Shown piece by piece: positions 1 through 8,870 of a DNA stretch of 64,000 bases (the first letter of the stretch is position 1; every line of letters starts with the position of its first letter). The position numbers and the translations under genes are program-made. The notes below the pieces were generated by a model that saw only the letters and a list, made by a program, of their open reading frames with translations, did not search any database and was not told the DNA's origin. The DNA comes from Paenibacillus sp. NAIST15-1 (lineage in GTDB: Bacteria; Bacillota; Bacilli; Paenibacillales; Paenibacillaceae). The DNA lies in NCBI RefSeq assembly GCF_001894745.1, contig NZ_BBYF01000004.1, forward strand, positions 372,001 to 436,000. The letters run 5' to 3'.

Positions 1-150
1 ACCATTCAACCGTACAGACACTTCACCTGCATTCACCACCCATATACTCTCCTATCAAGATTTCCTCTGAAAAACCAATATGATTTCTAAACACCCTTAA
101 AGATCCTATACAGGAAATACGCGAAGTAACATCAAATATTTATAATTTTT

Positions 151-207
151 ATGGAAATTAGAGGAATTTCCATCTCCTTGTAGAATACTATATTAGATAT
201 CTATTAT
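151..207 (+). promoter_or_regulatory. Promoter with abutting inverted repeat upstream of the first gene
   Basis: A perfect inverted repeat (ATGGAAATT, five-base loop, AATTTCCAT; 151-173) lies directly upstream of a plausible sigma-A promoter: TTGTAG at 178-183, 18-base spacer, TATTAT at 202-207. The arrangement fits an operator or a transcript hairpin next to the promoter. The promoter match is moderate and the regulator is unknown. Confidence 0.4.
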
Positions 208-235
208 ATGGTACTAATCCCATAATAAGGAGTGT

Positions 236-910
236 ATGTACAAGAAAATTATCGCTACTGTTCTTTCAGTAGGATTGATTTTCAGTTCGTTGGCTAATTC
301 GACTTCTTTTGCCCAATCCACGTCTGCACCAATTAGTTTCAATTCCAGCTCTAGTTCTTTCAAAATTACGAGCATTAAAGATGCTGCAAGTTCTGCCCAC
401 CTATTAGAACCTTACATCTCTGTTGGCTCGAATGGGTTGCTTCATTTGGATGAAAAGGGAAAAGAAGTCGTGCCTTCAGAGACTTATGAACTTGTCAGTA
501 AAGGCGTATCTATTTTGAATCTGACAATTGTGTCTGGAGAATCAACAGTCGATACCGCTAAACGTTTAGTAGTTCCTAATTTTAATTACAGCTCCAACAT
601 CAAGAGTGCCTTTTCCAACACTTATTGGTGGGGAGTAGCAATAACAATGACCGAGTCGGAAGCGAAGGACTTTGCTTATAGTTTAGAGCAAATTAAAGAT
701 GGATTTGCAACTGAAGCTGCAGTAGCGGGCATTATTGGAGGCATTATTGGAGGTCCTGCAGCATGGGCAGCGTCAGCTGCCGGTGCGATTGTTGCATTAG
801 GAGCGGGGCTAATTTCCAGAAGTATTACGCACTACAATAATTCTAAAGGAGTTACACTGAATCTGCACTGGTTGCCCATTACATATTATGAGGTGACGAA
901 AAACCAATAG
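236..910 (+). CDS. Secreted hypothetical protein with glycine-zipper segment
   Basis: I do not recognise the family. The 224-residue product starts with a signal peptide (MYKK, hydrophobic core, possible cleavage after TSFA near residue 26). A polar Ser-rich stretch follows, then at about residues 163-195 a Gly/Ala-rich hydrophobic segment with GIIGGIIGG and small-residue spacing typical of glycine zippers, then a short polar tail. AAGGAG lies only three bases before the ATG. Such segments occur in pore-forming or membrane-inserting peptides, but no bacteriocin family is recognisable. The next gene encodes a small membrane protein on the same strand and no terminator separates them, so they may be co-transcribed. 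A toxin or bacteriocin with its immunity protein is only a hypothesis. Confidence 0.6.
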   Translation: MYKKIIATVLSVGLIFSSLANSTSFAQSTSAPISFNSSSSSFKITSIKDAASSAHLLEPYISVGSNGLLHLDEKGKEVVPSETYELVSKGVSILNLTIVSGESTVDTAKRLVVPNFNYSSNIKSAFSNTYWWGVAITMTESEAKDFAYSLEQIKDGFATEAAVAGIIGGIIGGPAAWAASAAGAIVALGAGLISRSITHYNNSKGVTLNLHWLPITYYEVTKNQ

Positions 911-992
911 TCCGTTCCCGTATGTTATAATCGCCATGAACCGTATTAATGGGAGGTGATAAAATGCTCACCTTGGCGCTTTAATTGGTGTA

Positions 993-1235
993 ATGGCTTT
1001 ATTACTTTTCTATGCCTCGTTAGTAATTGGTGTATTTTTCTTTGTTTTTAAACGTGCAAAGTATCCAAATCACAGACTTGCTATTCTCACTCTAATTCTT
1101 TCATGTACAGTTATTGTTATACAATTACTTTCAAAAATCATTTATGGATACCGTATAGATTTATTTACAACATTCATGATGATCATTTTAGCAGTATCCT
1201 GTTCAGTACATTTAAAAATGAAAGCCAAGAAGTAG
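993..1235 (+). CDS. Small hypothetical membrane protein
   Basis: The 80-residue product has about three hydrophobic segments (residues 2-18, 29-47 and 56-70) and a basic C-terminus, so it is a small integral membrane protein. The start is doubtful. The strong Shine-Dalgarno GGGAGGTGAT (951-960) precedes an ATG at 964 that opens a six-codon frame ending at 984. The hydrophobic reading frame remains open upstream to 963 without a usual start codon. Either translation re-initiates at 993 after the tiny ORF, or a one-base indel has displaced the original start. A role as immunity protein for the preceding secreted protein is possible but unsupported. Confidence 0.5.
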   Translation: MALLLFYASLVIGVFFFVFKRAKYPNHRLAILTLILSCTVIVIQLLSKIIYGYRIDLFTTFMMIILAVSCSVHLKMKAKK

Positions 1236-1291
1236 TTTCTTTAGGGGAAGTTTCCTTGAATTTCATACAATAAGACCATCAGTCTTAAAAC

Positions 1292-1336
1292 TGGTCGAGT
1301 ACGGGTTTAAATTTGCGCCCATACTCGGCCTTTTGT
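1292..1336 (+). terminator. Intrinsic terminator after the small membrane gene
   Basis: GGTCGAGTACGGG pairs with GCCCATACTCGGCC across a short AT-rich loop and is followed by TTTTGTT. A separate perfect repeat TAAGAC-CATCA-GTCTTA lies just upstream at 1271-1287. Confidence 0.7.
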
Positions 1337-1415
1337 TCAGCTAACGGCAAAAAATCCCAAACCAGACGATGGAAATATTTTGAGATTACTTGCTTATTCT
1401 TATCACGGTTTTAGA

Positions 1416-1850
1416 TCATCTTCTTACTCGCCTGCGCATCACCTGATGAAGCACTTCTGAAAAAATGATTCCGATCGCGATAGCACCCGATATCATCGAC
1501 GCCTTGAAGGCAAGCTGAATCGCCTGATCGTACTGATCTTCTACAATATTTCGCATCGCATCATATGCGATACCACCGGGTACAAGCGGAATGACACCGG
1601 CAACGTTGAACACAATAATCGGGGTGCGATACAGCTTAGCGAACAAATGGCTCATCATCGCAATGACGAATGATGCGGCCAAGCTCGCAGGAATAGGGCC
1701 AATATTATTGTCCGTGCACAGAATATATACGAACCAGCCTGCCATGCCGACAAATCCACATTGAAGCATCAGCTTAGGCGGACTGTTGAATAGAATTCCG
1801 AACGCAGCCGAAGCAACGAAGCTCACAATGAGCTGCTCAATCATAACCAA
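1416..1850 (-). CDS. ThrE/YjjB-type exporter subunit (small half)
   Basis: The 144-residue membrane protein has four to five hydrophobic helices and the ThrE_2 (DUF3815) look: an N-terminal helix, a conserved PLVPGG motif at about residue 87 and a basic C-terminal tail. Split ThrE systems pair this short protein with a larger DUF1212 partner, which is the gene immediately upstream on the same strand, 62 bases away. The family exports threonine/serine (Corynebacterium ThrE) or dicarboxylates such as succinate (YjjPB). The substrate here cannot be read from sequence. Confidence 0.85.
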   Translation of the reverse strand: MVMIEQLIVSFVASAAFGILFNSPPKLMLQCGFVGMAGWFVYILCTDNNIGPIPASLAASFVIAMMSHLFAKLYRTPIIVFNVAGVIPLVPGGIAYDAMRNIVEDQYDQAIQLAFKASMISGAIAIGIIFSEVLHQVMRRRVRR

Positions 1851-1912
1851 GTGCCTCCCTCAGTCTATATGTCCATCGTGTTGAGTTCTAAATCCACTAC
1901 CTAATTGCGATC

Positions 1913-2671
1913 CTAGGCAAATGACAAGACACAAGCGACCCCTGCTCCAATCGCGAAGGCAGTCAAAAATGCTTCCGCTCCCTTCGAGATCCCAGATACT
2001 AAGTGTCCCGCCATCAAATCACGAACTGCATTCGTAATAAGCAGCCCAGGAACAAGCGGCATCACCGACCCGATGACGATCTTATCGAGATCACGACCCA
2101 GACCATACTGCACACAGAAATAGGACACTGTTCCGACTACAATCGATGCTAGAAATTCAGAGAAAAACTTAATCCGCGATAAGCGATGGAAATACAGAAA
2201 GAGTGAAAATCCAAGCCCGCCAGCAAGCAGCGAGGGAATGAACTCAGGCCATCCGCCCCGGAACATAATCGTAAAGCAGCCGCTCGACAGCATCGCAGCA
2301 GCAATCTGCAGCCATACGGGGTAAGCCAGATTGGATACCTCAATCTTTTTCAGTAAACGATGAGCCTCTGTATAGGACAAGCTGCCGCTGCTGATCTTCC
2401 GTGAAATATCATTCACGAGTGTCACCTTCTTCAGATCAGTCGACCGCTCGGATATTCGATACAAGCGTGTAATCGGTGCTGAACCATCTATCGCGAAAAT
2501 AATACCTGTCGGTGTCACGAAGCTGTGGCAATTCTCGTATCCATAGGAAGCAGCAATACGTATCATGGTATCTTCCACCCGATTCGTCTCTCCGCCGCTC
2601 TGCAGCATAATCTTTCCGGCTAATAAGCACAGCTGTGTAATTTCATAGCTTTCATTTGCTTGTAGGCTCAT
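1913..2671 (-). CDS. ThrE/YjjP-type exporter subunit (large half, DUF1212)
   Basis: The 252-residue protein has a cytosolic N-terminal domain with the family signature (LLAGKIMLQSGGETNRVEDTM, residues about 16-36; FVTPTGI at about 51) followed by five hydrophobic segments from about residue 120, including PLVPGLLITNAVRDLMAG. This is the ThrE/YjjP (DUF1212) family. With the downstream DUF3815 gene it should form the complete exporter. Both genes form a two-gene unit in the minus direction. Confidence 0.88.
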   Translation of the reverse strand: MSLQANESYEITQLCLLAGKIMLQSGGETNRVEDTMIRIAASYGYENCHSFVTPTGIIFAIDGSAPITRLYRISERSTDLKKVTLVNDISRKISSGSLSYTEAHRLLKKIEVSNLAYPVWLQIAAAMLSSGCFTIMFRGGWPEFIPSLLAGGLGFSLFLYFHRLSRIKFFSEFLASIVVGTVSYFCVQYGLGRDLDKIVIGSVMPLVPGLLITNAVRDLMAGHLVSGISKGAEAFLTAFAIGAGVACVLSFA

Positions 2672-2801
2672 CCGATGTCTCCCCTATGAATGGCATGAAT
2701 TTCCCATATTGTAACCGACAGGACAATCTTTAGTCTATGCCTGCTGATTATGCGGCTATTCGCAAGCCTTGGGGTATGCCCCTTGCACATGAGCGACATC
2801 T

Positions 2802-2832
2802 CAAAAAGGCCCATTGAGTTTTCAATGAGCCT
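2802..2832 (-). terminator. Intrinsic terminator downstream of the histidine kinase
   Basis: Read on the minus strand, AGGCTCATTGA pairs with TCAATGGGCCT across a four-base loop and is followed by TTTTTGAG. It ends the two-component operon. Confidence 0.75.
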
Positions 2833-2895
2833 TGCCATACCGCTGAGCTCAAGCAGTGAGCTCATGCCTCAACGCCTTGTTGAATGCCTCCGCTA

Positions 2896-4200
2896 TCACC
2901 TTGCGGAAGCACTTGAACGGGACATCGTTGGTGCTGTAACGATTACTCCATTGCTCGATGAATTCTTCGATACTGCTGGCAGTATCGTCTCGAATGTCGT
3001 CTGATACGGATTGCTGTATGCCGCGATTTGTCCTCCATGAACTTCGATAATACTTTTCGTAATGGCCAGCCCGAGCCCCGTACCGCCTGTCTCCTTGGAA
3101 CGAGACTGCTCCACACGATAGAATCGGTCGAAGATGAATGGCAGATCCCGTTCCGGTATCGGATCCCCGTAATTGATAATGCGAATAACCGCCTGTTCGT
3201 CCAGCGACTGGATCTCAATATCGATATACCGCCCCTTGCGGCCATATTGAATTGCGTTTGACAATAAATTCTCATAAGCTCGAACGAGCCTGTCGCCGTC
3301 TGCCAGTACCTTGAGCGTGTCCTTCTCTACATGCAGTCTGCATTCCAAGCCTGCCTTCTCCAGACTCGGTACGAATTCCTCTACTAATTGACGGATGAAG
3401 CTCGTAATGTGCAGTTCCTGTACTTGAAGCGGAAGTCCGTTATTGATGCGTGTGTACTCGAACAAATCATCGATTAGTTTTTTCAAGTCGAGCGCTTTTT
3501 CATAGGCAATGTTGACATAATAACGAATCTCCACCTCGTCATGATAGCGATCCTTCTCAATGAGCTCGAGGAAGCCGAGTATCGATGTCAGCGGTGTGCG
3601 CAAATCATGCGATACCCCCGTAATGAGATCGCTCTTTGTTTTCTCCGCCTTCCGTTCTTCCTCAATCGATTGGCTTAACTGCCGGCTCATTTGGTTAATG
3701 CTCTCCGCCACATTGCCCAGCATTTGAGCTGATTTTACCGGTATTTCATGCTGGAGCTCGCCCGTGGCGATTTCACCCAATCCATGAGTAATCTCTTGCA
3801 GGTAGCTGTCCAATTCAGTCGCTACGCCATTGATCCTTTGTGCAATATCGCCTAATTCGTCCGACGAATCGATTTGGATCTTCACAGCAAAGTTCCCGTT
3901 CGCCATCTCCTGAAGCCCATCCGAGATATGCGTGAATTGACTTACTATAGGGCGACTCAGTTGATAGTAGCTAAATATAAATAACAGACATCCCGACATG
4001 ACAAACACGGGCTGGGAGCCGATATTGTTGATCACCCATTTCAGCGCTATATTATACGGACTGTGCTGCAGCAAATAAGAGGCCAGCAGCTGTCCGAGCA
4101 GCAAAAAAATACCCGTGGCACCAATACTCGCAATAAACGTAATCAGGAACTTCCATCGAATCGAATTCAGCCATTTCGTCGTCATGTTTCGCTTCTCCAT
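2896..4200 (-). CDS. HAMP-domain sensor histidine kinase
   Basis: The 434-residue kinase has two membrane helices (about 14-42 and 62-84), a HAMP linker (about 85-140), an H-box with the phospho-accepting His in VSHDLRTPLTSILG (about 200), N-box LSNAIQYG, and G-box TGGTGLGLAI. It has almost no extracellular sensor domain (about 20 residues between helices), like the VanS/intramembrane-sensing kinases, so it may sense membrane stress or act with a partner. The start at 4200 has AGGAG upstream and lies eight bases after the stop of the response-regulator gene, so the two form one operon. The signal is unknown. Confidence 0.92.
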   Translation of the reverse strand: MEKRNMTTKWLNSIRWKFLITFIASIGATGIFLLLGQLLASYLLQHSPYNIALKWVINNIGSQPVFVMSGCLLFIFSYYQLSRPIVSQFTHISDGLQEMANGNFAVKIQIDSSDELGDIAQRINGVATELDSYLQEITHGLGEIATGELQHEIPVKSAQMLGNVAESINQMSRQLSQSIEEERKAEKTKSDLITGVSHDLRTPLTSILGFLELIEKDRYHDEVEIRYYVNIAYEKALDLKKLIDDLFEYTRINNGLPLQVQELHITSFIRQLVEEFVPSLEKAGLECRLHVEKDTLKVLADGDRLVRAYENLLSNAIQYGRKGRYIDIEIQSLDEQAVIRIINYGDPIPERDLPFIFDRFYRVEQSRSKETGGTGLGLAITKSIIEVHGGQIAAYSNPYQTTFETILPAVSKNSSSNGVIVTAPTMSRSSASAR

Positions 4201-4208
4201 ATCCGCTC

Positions 4209-4904
4209 CTATCCCATTTTATAGCCGATTCCCCAGACCGTCTTAATATATTGCGGGTTTTGGCGATCCTTCTCAATTTTTTCCCTTATCTTACGAATAT
4301 GTACCATTACCGTGTTTTTAGATTCCATGAAGGGTTCGTTCCACACTTCTTCGTATATCTTCTCCATGCTGAGCACAATCCCACGATTGACTGCAAGCAG
4401 CTTCAATATGGAGAACTCCCGCGGCGTCAGCTTTACCGGAATATCGTCCACCATTACCGTGTAGGTCGCTGTATTGATCACCATATCATCAATGAAGATT
4501 TCATGTTCAGTGTGCGGATTTTCCTCTTGCCGGAGCTGTTTCGTTCTCCGCAGCAGAGATTTGATTCGCGCCATCAGCACGAGCGGATTGAACGGCTTCG
4601 TCTCATAATCATCGGCGCCAATGCTAAGCCCTGTAATTTTATCTATATCCTGATCCTTCGCGGACAGCATAATAATAGGTGTATTGCGTTCCTCCCGAAT
4701 CTTCATGCATGCCTGAATGCCATCCATATGAGGCATCATCACATCCAGAATAATCAGCTGCACCTCATGCTTCTCCAGTAGATCCAAAGCCTCGATTCCA
4801 TTGGATGCCTGAAGCAGCTCGTACCCTTCATTCTTCAAATAAATTTGCAGCAGTTCAATAATTTCCTTCTCATCATCAACGACAAGAATCGTTTCCTTGC
4901 CCAT
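4209..4904 (-). CDS. OmpR/PhoB-family response regulator
   Basis: The start at 4904 (MGKETILVVDDEKE) was chosen because AAGGGAGAT lies at proper spacing upstream; a longer frame to 4991 lacks this. The 231-residue protein has a receiver domain (residues 1-118, phospho-acceptor Asp in LDVMMP, conserved Lys in TKPF) and a C-terminal winged helix (about 135-230). It is the partner of the kinase just downstream. The upstream region carries two head-to-tail copies of a 10-base repeat (5061-5080), a typical binding pattern for this family, so autoregulation is plausible. Confidence 0.93.
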   Translation of the reverse strand: MGKETILVVDDEKEIIELLQIYLKNEGYELLQASNGIEALDLLEKHEVQLIILDVMMPHMDGIQACMKIREERNTPIIMLSAKDQDIDKITGLSIGADDYETKPFNPLVLMARIKSLLRRTKQLRQEENPHTEHEIFIDDMVINTATYTVMVDDIPVKLTPREFSILKLLAVNRGIVLSMEKIYEEVWNEPFMESKNTVMVHIRKIREKIEKDRQNPQYIKTVWGIGYKMG

Positions 4905-5303
4905 GTGACTATCTCCCTTTCCATGTATGCTAACAAAACGCTTCTGCTTGAAGGAGCGTCTTCCCTTGGTACATATTAATTCGACTTCCAACTACTTACT
5001 CCTCTTCTAACAGCGGGATGAGGACGAACCCCTTACGCCGTTCCAACTCTGCAGCTTACGTAATAAGCGATAATAAGCGATATATAATAGGACGCTCAGT
5101 TAGGGGGATTGTTCCTGCCGTTAAGTGAATGTTAAGAAATTAAGAATTTGATAAGGATTGACCTTCAACCAGAGACAAGAGACATCTGAATATGCCGTAT
5201 TGCTGCACAGCCCTGAGAAGACAGCAGGAAATATCATAACGCGGGAAGCTTATCCCGCTACACTAGAACAAGAGCTAACAATGTTATGAAGGGGGATTTA
5301 TGT
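4905..5303. other. Divergent intergenic region between the response regulator and the hydrolase
   Basis: About 400 bases without a gene. It holds the tandem repeat at 5061-5080 and a perfect GC-rich hairpin (GCGGGA-AGCTTA-TCCCGC, 5241-5258) in the probable leader of the hydrolase gene. No convincing promoter pair was assigned. Confidence 0.5.
5061..5080. repeat. Tandem 10-base repeat, candidate response-regulator site
   Basis: TAATAAGCGA occurs twice in direct tandem, followed by TATATAATAG. OmpR-family regulators bind such direct repeats with one-helical-turn spacing. The site lies about 160 bases upstream of the response-regulator start and 220 bases before the divergent hydrolase gene. 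Confidence 0.35.
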
Positions 5304-6410
5304 ATGCAGCAAATCCAAGGCTATTTTTCTTATATCGAGGGAACGCGTTATGAGGCGGGGTACCAGCAAGGAGAGTTTGCGAAGAAGCATCCTCATTTTT
5401 TGCAGGGCATATTATTGAACGAGCCGTTACCTGATGATCAATGGAAAGAAGCAGCCGCACTGCTTGAACAATATTGTCCAGGAATAACGGAGGAGATTGA
5501 CGGATTCTGTGCAGCATTAGAAGTGCCGCCGTCGCTGATTTCTTATTATGCCAGCTCTGCGCTTCATTCAGGATGCAGCCATTGTGCAATTCTTCCAGCT
5601 AAAACCGAGAATGGGCACACGTACATGCTCCGCAATTACGATCTCTCCCCCAATGTGGATGATATGAGGCTATGCTCTACATCCATTGAGAAGGCGTATA
5701 AGCATACTGGCTTTTCCGTATTTCTGTTCGGTAGAACGGAAGGCATGAATGAGCATGGACTATGCGTCACCTTCTCTGCTTGCGGTATGCCTGTAGGCAA
5801 TGCACCCGGTATGAGGCCTCCTAGAGCTAGCGGCTTGCAATTCTGGGCAGTCGTGCGCGCTATACTAGAACAGTGCCGCAACGTCAGCGAAGCCCTGCAT
5901 CTCGTGAAGGAGATGCCGATTGCATCCAACATGAATCTCATCATCTGCGACCCGCATGGTCATGCAGCATTGGTTGAAACCTTCGACGGACACAAAGCAA
6001 TTCGCGAGGTAGGCGATACAAACCAAACTCCTTATATCGCAGCCACGAACCATCCGCTGTTCGCGGATATTGAGCAATTGGAGCCCGGCAAATTGAATCA
6101 TTCGGTCGTCCGCCAGCACATCTTGCAGCAGTTCCTGGAGCGGCCTGATTCTGTAACGATGGAGGATCTGCAATCCTTAGTTTCAACTGAATACCCGCAA
6201 GGCTTGGCTGTTCATAATTACAACCAGTGGTTCGGCACATTGCGTTCCATGCTGTTCGACTTGGATGATCGAACGATCAATATATGCTTTGGTTCTCCAA
6301 TTGATAATCCATGGTATACTGTGCCCGTAGGCGGGAAAATGCCAGTAGATCATGTGCAGATATCGATACGTCATCATGATTATGCACCTGATTTTTGGCA
6401 AATGAAATAA
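5304..6410 (+). CDS. C45-family (acyl-CoA:6-aminopenicillanate acyltransferase-like) hydrolase
   Basis: I place the start at 5304 because AAGGGGG (5289-5294) is well spaced for it; 5286 has no site of its own. The 368-residue protein resembles the AAT/peptidase C45 group of Ntn-hydrolases. SGCSHCAIL around residues 90-98 should contain the nucleophilic Cys exposed by self-cleavage, followed by NGHTYMLRNYDL with the family's RNYD motif. NEHGLCVTFSACG and the ICDPHGHAALVE segment also fit. These enzymes cleave or form amides such as linear amide antibiotics, acyl-homoserine lactones or bile-acid conjugates; the substrate is unknown. The AraC/GyrI gene follows immediately. Confidence 0.75.
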   Translation: MQQIQGYFSYIEGTRYEAGYQQGEFAKKHPHFLQGILLNEPLPDDQWKEAAALLEQYCPGITEEIDGFCAALEVPPSLISYYASSALHSGCSHCAILPAKTENGHTYMLRNYDLSPNVDDMRLCSTSIEKAYKHTGFSVFLFGRTEGMNEHGLCVTFSACGMPVGNAPGMRPPRASGLQFWAVVRAILEQCRNVSEALHLVKEMPIASNMNLIICDPHGHAALVETFDGHKAIREVGDTNQTPYIAATNHPLFADIEQLEPGKLNHSVVRQHILQQFLERPDSVTMEDLQSLVSTEYPQGLAVHNYNQWFGTLRSMLFDLDDRTINICFGSPIDNPWYTVPVGGKMPVDHVQISIRHHDYAPDFWQMK

Positions 6411-6424
6411 GTGGTGATCCGGTT

Positions 6425-7309
6425 ATGCAAACCTATAAGGAACAGATTGAACAAGCGATTCGATTCATCGAATCGCATCTGACAGAGCGGCTGGATGCAG
6501 AGCGTGTAGCCGCCTCTGTCCATTTGTCGTACTATCATTTTCATCGTATCTTTGCTGCAATGACAGGGGAGAAACTCGGCGACTACATTCGCAAACGTAG
6601 ACTAACCGAAGCTGCTGTAGTCTTACTGTCGAGTGAGCGCTCCATATTGGACATTGCCTTAGAGTTTCAGTTTGAGTCCCAAGAGGCCTTCTCCCGCTCA
6701 TTCAAGCAAGTCTTCGGTACAACGCCCGGCAGTTTCCGTAAGCGCAGCAGACGTCCCATCTTCCTCGAGAAGGATGCACTGCTGGACGATCGCCTGCAGC
6801 ATCGGCTTGACTCCATTAGCCTTGTCCCAAGCATTACAGATATCGTGAATGATATTCATGTCGTAGGGGTTAGTGGGGCTGTCTCTCCCGATCACAATAC
6901 GATACCGGAACTGTGGAAGGAACTACTTCAACGTCGTCATGAAATCCGCGCTCTGACGTCGGAACTCACAAGCTACGGAATATGTCCACCCCAACAAGAT
7001 GTCAGGTTCCGAGACATCACGGAGCATTCGACTTTTGGGCATATGGCTGGATTCGCCGTGGAGCGTATTGCTGACATTCCGCACGGCATGCGGTCGTACA
7101 CCATATCTGCCGGTACCTATGCTGTCTTCAAGCATCAGGGTTCTACCCAGCAGCTCCGGAGCACCTACGATTACATCTGGGGAACATGGCTGAACAACAC
7201 ACCGCTTCGCCTCGATGATCGGGCAGACTTCGAGGTATATGGACGTGACTTCTATGGACCACAGCATCCACAGTCGACGATATGGATTCACATCCCCATT
7301 CAAAAATAG
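6425..7309 (+). CDS. AraC-family regulator with GyrI-like effector domain
   Basis: The start at 6425 (MQTYKEQIEQ) follows GTGGTGAT; a frame opening at 6395 would overlap the previous gene without a ribosome binding site. The 294-residue protein has an N-terminal AraC helix-turn-helix pair (about 10-105, with YYHFHRIFAAMTGEKLGDYIRKRRL and FESQEAFSRSFKQVFGTTPGSFR) and a GyrI-like (SOUL/BmrR-type) ligand domain (about 145-294). Proteins of this layout sense small hydrophobic or drug-like compounds. It lies 14 bases after the hydrolase gene and is probably co-transcribed with it. Confidence 0.9.
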   Translation: MQTYKEQIEQAIRFIESHLTERLDAERVAASVHLSYYHFHRIFAAMTGEKLGDYIRKRRLTEAAVVLLSSERSILDIALEFQFESQEAFSRSFKQVFGTTPGSFRKRSRRPIFLEKDALLDDRLQHRLDSISLVPSITDIVNDIHVVGVSGAVSPDHNTIPELWKELLQRRHEIRALTSELTSYGICPPQQDVRFRDITEHSTFGHMAGFAVERIADIPHGMRSYTISAGTYAVFKHQGSTQQLRSTYDYIWGTWLNNTPLRLDDRADFEVYGRDFYGPQHPQSTIWIHIPIQK

Positions 7310-7452
7310 GGAGGGTTCATGAGAAGTTGGAATGGCACCCCCTCCCCTCTTAAACATGTTCCAAGGGGACGCTGCCACAAATAGGGTAAAGTCCTGCTAT
7401 TCGTGGTAAGATGAAAGGAGATTGATACGCTACTATTCAGAGGTGAAATGTC

Positions 7453-8691
7453 GTGAAACAAGAACTAATTGAACGCTTTACATCCTATGTTAAAGTGAAT
7501 ACCCAATCCAATGACGACAGCGAAACTTGCCCTTCCACACCTGGACAGCTCGACTTGGCTCGCCTGCTCGTAGATGAGCTGAAAGCGCTCGGCATGGAAG
7601 AAGTGACAATGGACGAGAACGGATACGTCATGGCTACGCTTCCTGCCAATACAGACAAGGACATTCCTACAATCGGCTTCCTCTCCCATGTGGACACAGC
7701 TACCGAACTATCGGGCGAAGGCGTGAATCCTCAACTGGTTGAGAATTACGACGGCAAGGACATCGTGCTAAATGAAGCACAGGGCGTTGTTCTCTCGCCC
7801 AAGGACTTCCCTGAACTACATAATTACATCGGGCATACGCTCGTTACAACTGATGGCACAACACTACTTGGCGCAGACGATAAAGCTGGCATTACTGAAA
7901 TTATGACAGCGATGGCGTACTTGATTCACAATCCAGAAATCAAGCACGGGAAGGTTCGCGTTGCCTTCACGCCAGACGAGGAAATCGGAAGAGGCCCTCA
8001 TCGCTTCGATGTAGAAGCCTTCAATGCTCGTTATGCGTACACGGTAGACGGAGGCCCGCTTGGCGAGCTGGAATATGAGAGCTTCAATGCTGCACAGGCT
8101 ACCTTGACCTTCAAGGGCAAGAACGTTCACCCAGGTACAGCCAAGAACAAAATGGTCAATGCAGCGAAAATAGCCATGGAGTTCAACAGCCATTTGCCTG
8201 TTGAAGAAGCGCCTGAATCGACTGAAGGCTACGAGGGCTTCTACCATCTGTCCTCCATTAGCGGCGATGTCGAGATGACGAAGCTGCGATACATTATTCG
8301 TGATTTCGATCGAGACAACTTTAACGCTCGCAAGCAGAACATGGAGAACATCGTGAAGAGCTTGCAGGAGAAGTATGGAGCTGAACGCGTCAGCATTGAG
8401 CTGAAGGATCAGTATTACAATATGCGTGAAAAAATCGAACCTGTGAAGCACATAGTCGACATTGCCTACAAAGCGATGAAGAACGTTGGCGTAGAGCCTG
8501 ATATCAAGCCGATCCGCGGCGGTACAGACGGTTCACAATTGTCTTATATGGGACTGCCTACACCGAACATTTTCACAGGCGGAGAGAACTATCATGGACG
8601 CTATGAATATGTGTCCGTCGATAATATGCAGAAGGCTACAGAGGTCATTGTTGAAATTGTGAAGCTGTTCGAACAGCAAGGCGCTGAATAA
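7453..8691 (+). CDS. pepT: Peptidase T (tripeptide aminopeptidase)
   Basis: The 412-residue product matches PepT over its whole length. This is an M20 di-zinc peptidase removing the N-terminal residue from tripeptides in the cytosol. Zinc ligands and catalytic residues are visible in [32 protein letters not shown] and the C-terminal [10 protein letters not shown], with the dimerisation lid between. The start is GTG at 7453 preceded by AGAGGTGA; an ATG at 7448 is out of frame. It is a single-gene unit closed by a strong terminator. Confidence 0.97.
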   Translation: MKQELIERFTSYVKVNTQSNDDSETCPSTPGQLDLARLLVDELKALGMEEVTMDENGYVMATLPANTDKDIPTIGFLSHVDTATELSGEGVNPQLVENYDGKDIVLNEAQGVVLSPKDFPELHNYIGHTLVTTDGTTLLGADDKAGITEIMTAMAYLIHNPEIKHGKVRVAFTPDEEIGRGPHRFDVEAFNARYAYTVDGGPLGELEYESFNAAQATLTFKGKNVHPGTAKNKMVNAAKIAMEFNSHLPVEEAPESTEGYEGFYHLSSISGDVEMTKLRYIIRDFDRDNFNARKQNMENIVKSLQEKYGAERVSIELKDQYYNMREKIEPVKHIVDIAYKAMKNVGVEPDIKPIRGGTDGSQLSYMGLPTPNIFTGGENYHGRYEYVSVDNMQKATEVIVEIVKLFEQQGAE

Positions 8692-8730
8692 TTGCTTCAC
8701 GCGTTCTGTCTAAAATAGAGGAACGGAAGA

Positions 8731-8778
8731 AGGCTGTCCAAGTTGGGAGATTCCCCATTCTGTTGGACAGCCTTTCTT
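8731..8778. terminator. Bidirectional intrinsic terminator between pepT and the Tet-like GTPase
   Basis: AGGCTGTCCAA (8731-8741) pairs with TTGGACAGCCT (8763-8773) and is followed by TTCTTTA. It can serve both converging genes. Confidence 0.8.
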
Positions 8779-8870
8779 TATGGTAGTACGGAAATGAAAT
8801 CTTATGGGCACGATCCTCCTTGTACACGTAGGTCTGATGCACAAAAATTCTAGCTCCGTTATTAGCTATG

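Noticed and set aside
4251-4781. 176-codon frame antisense to the response regulator
   Set aside because: Mirror of a conserved receiver/winged-helix gene.
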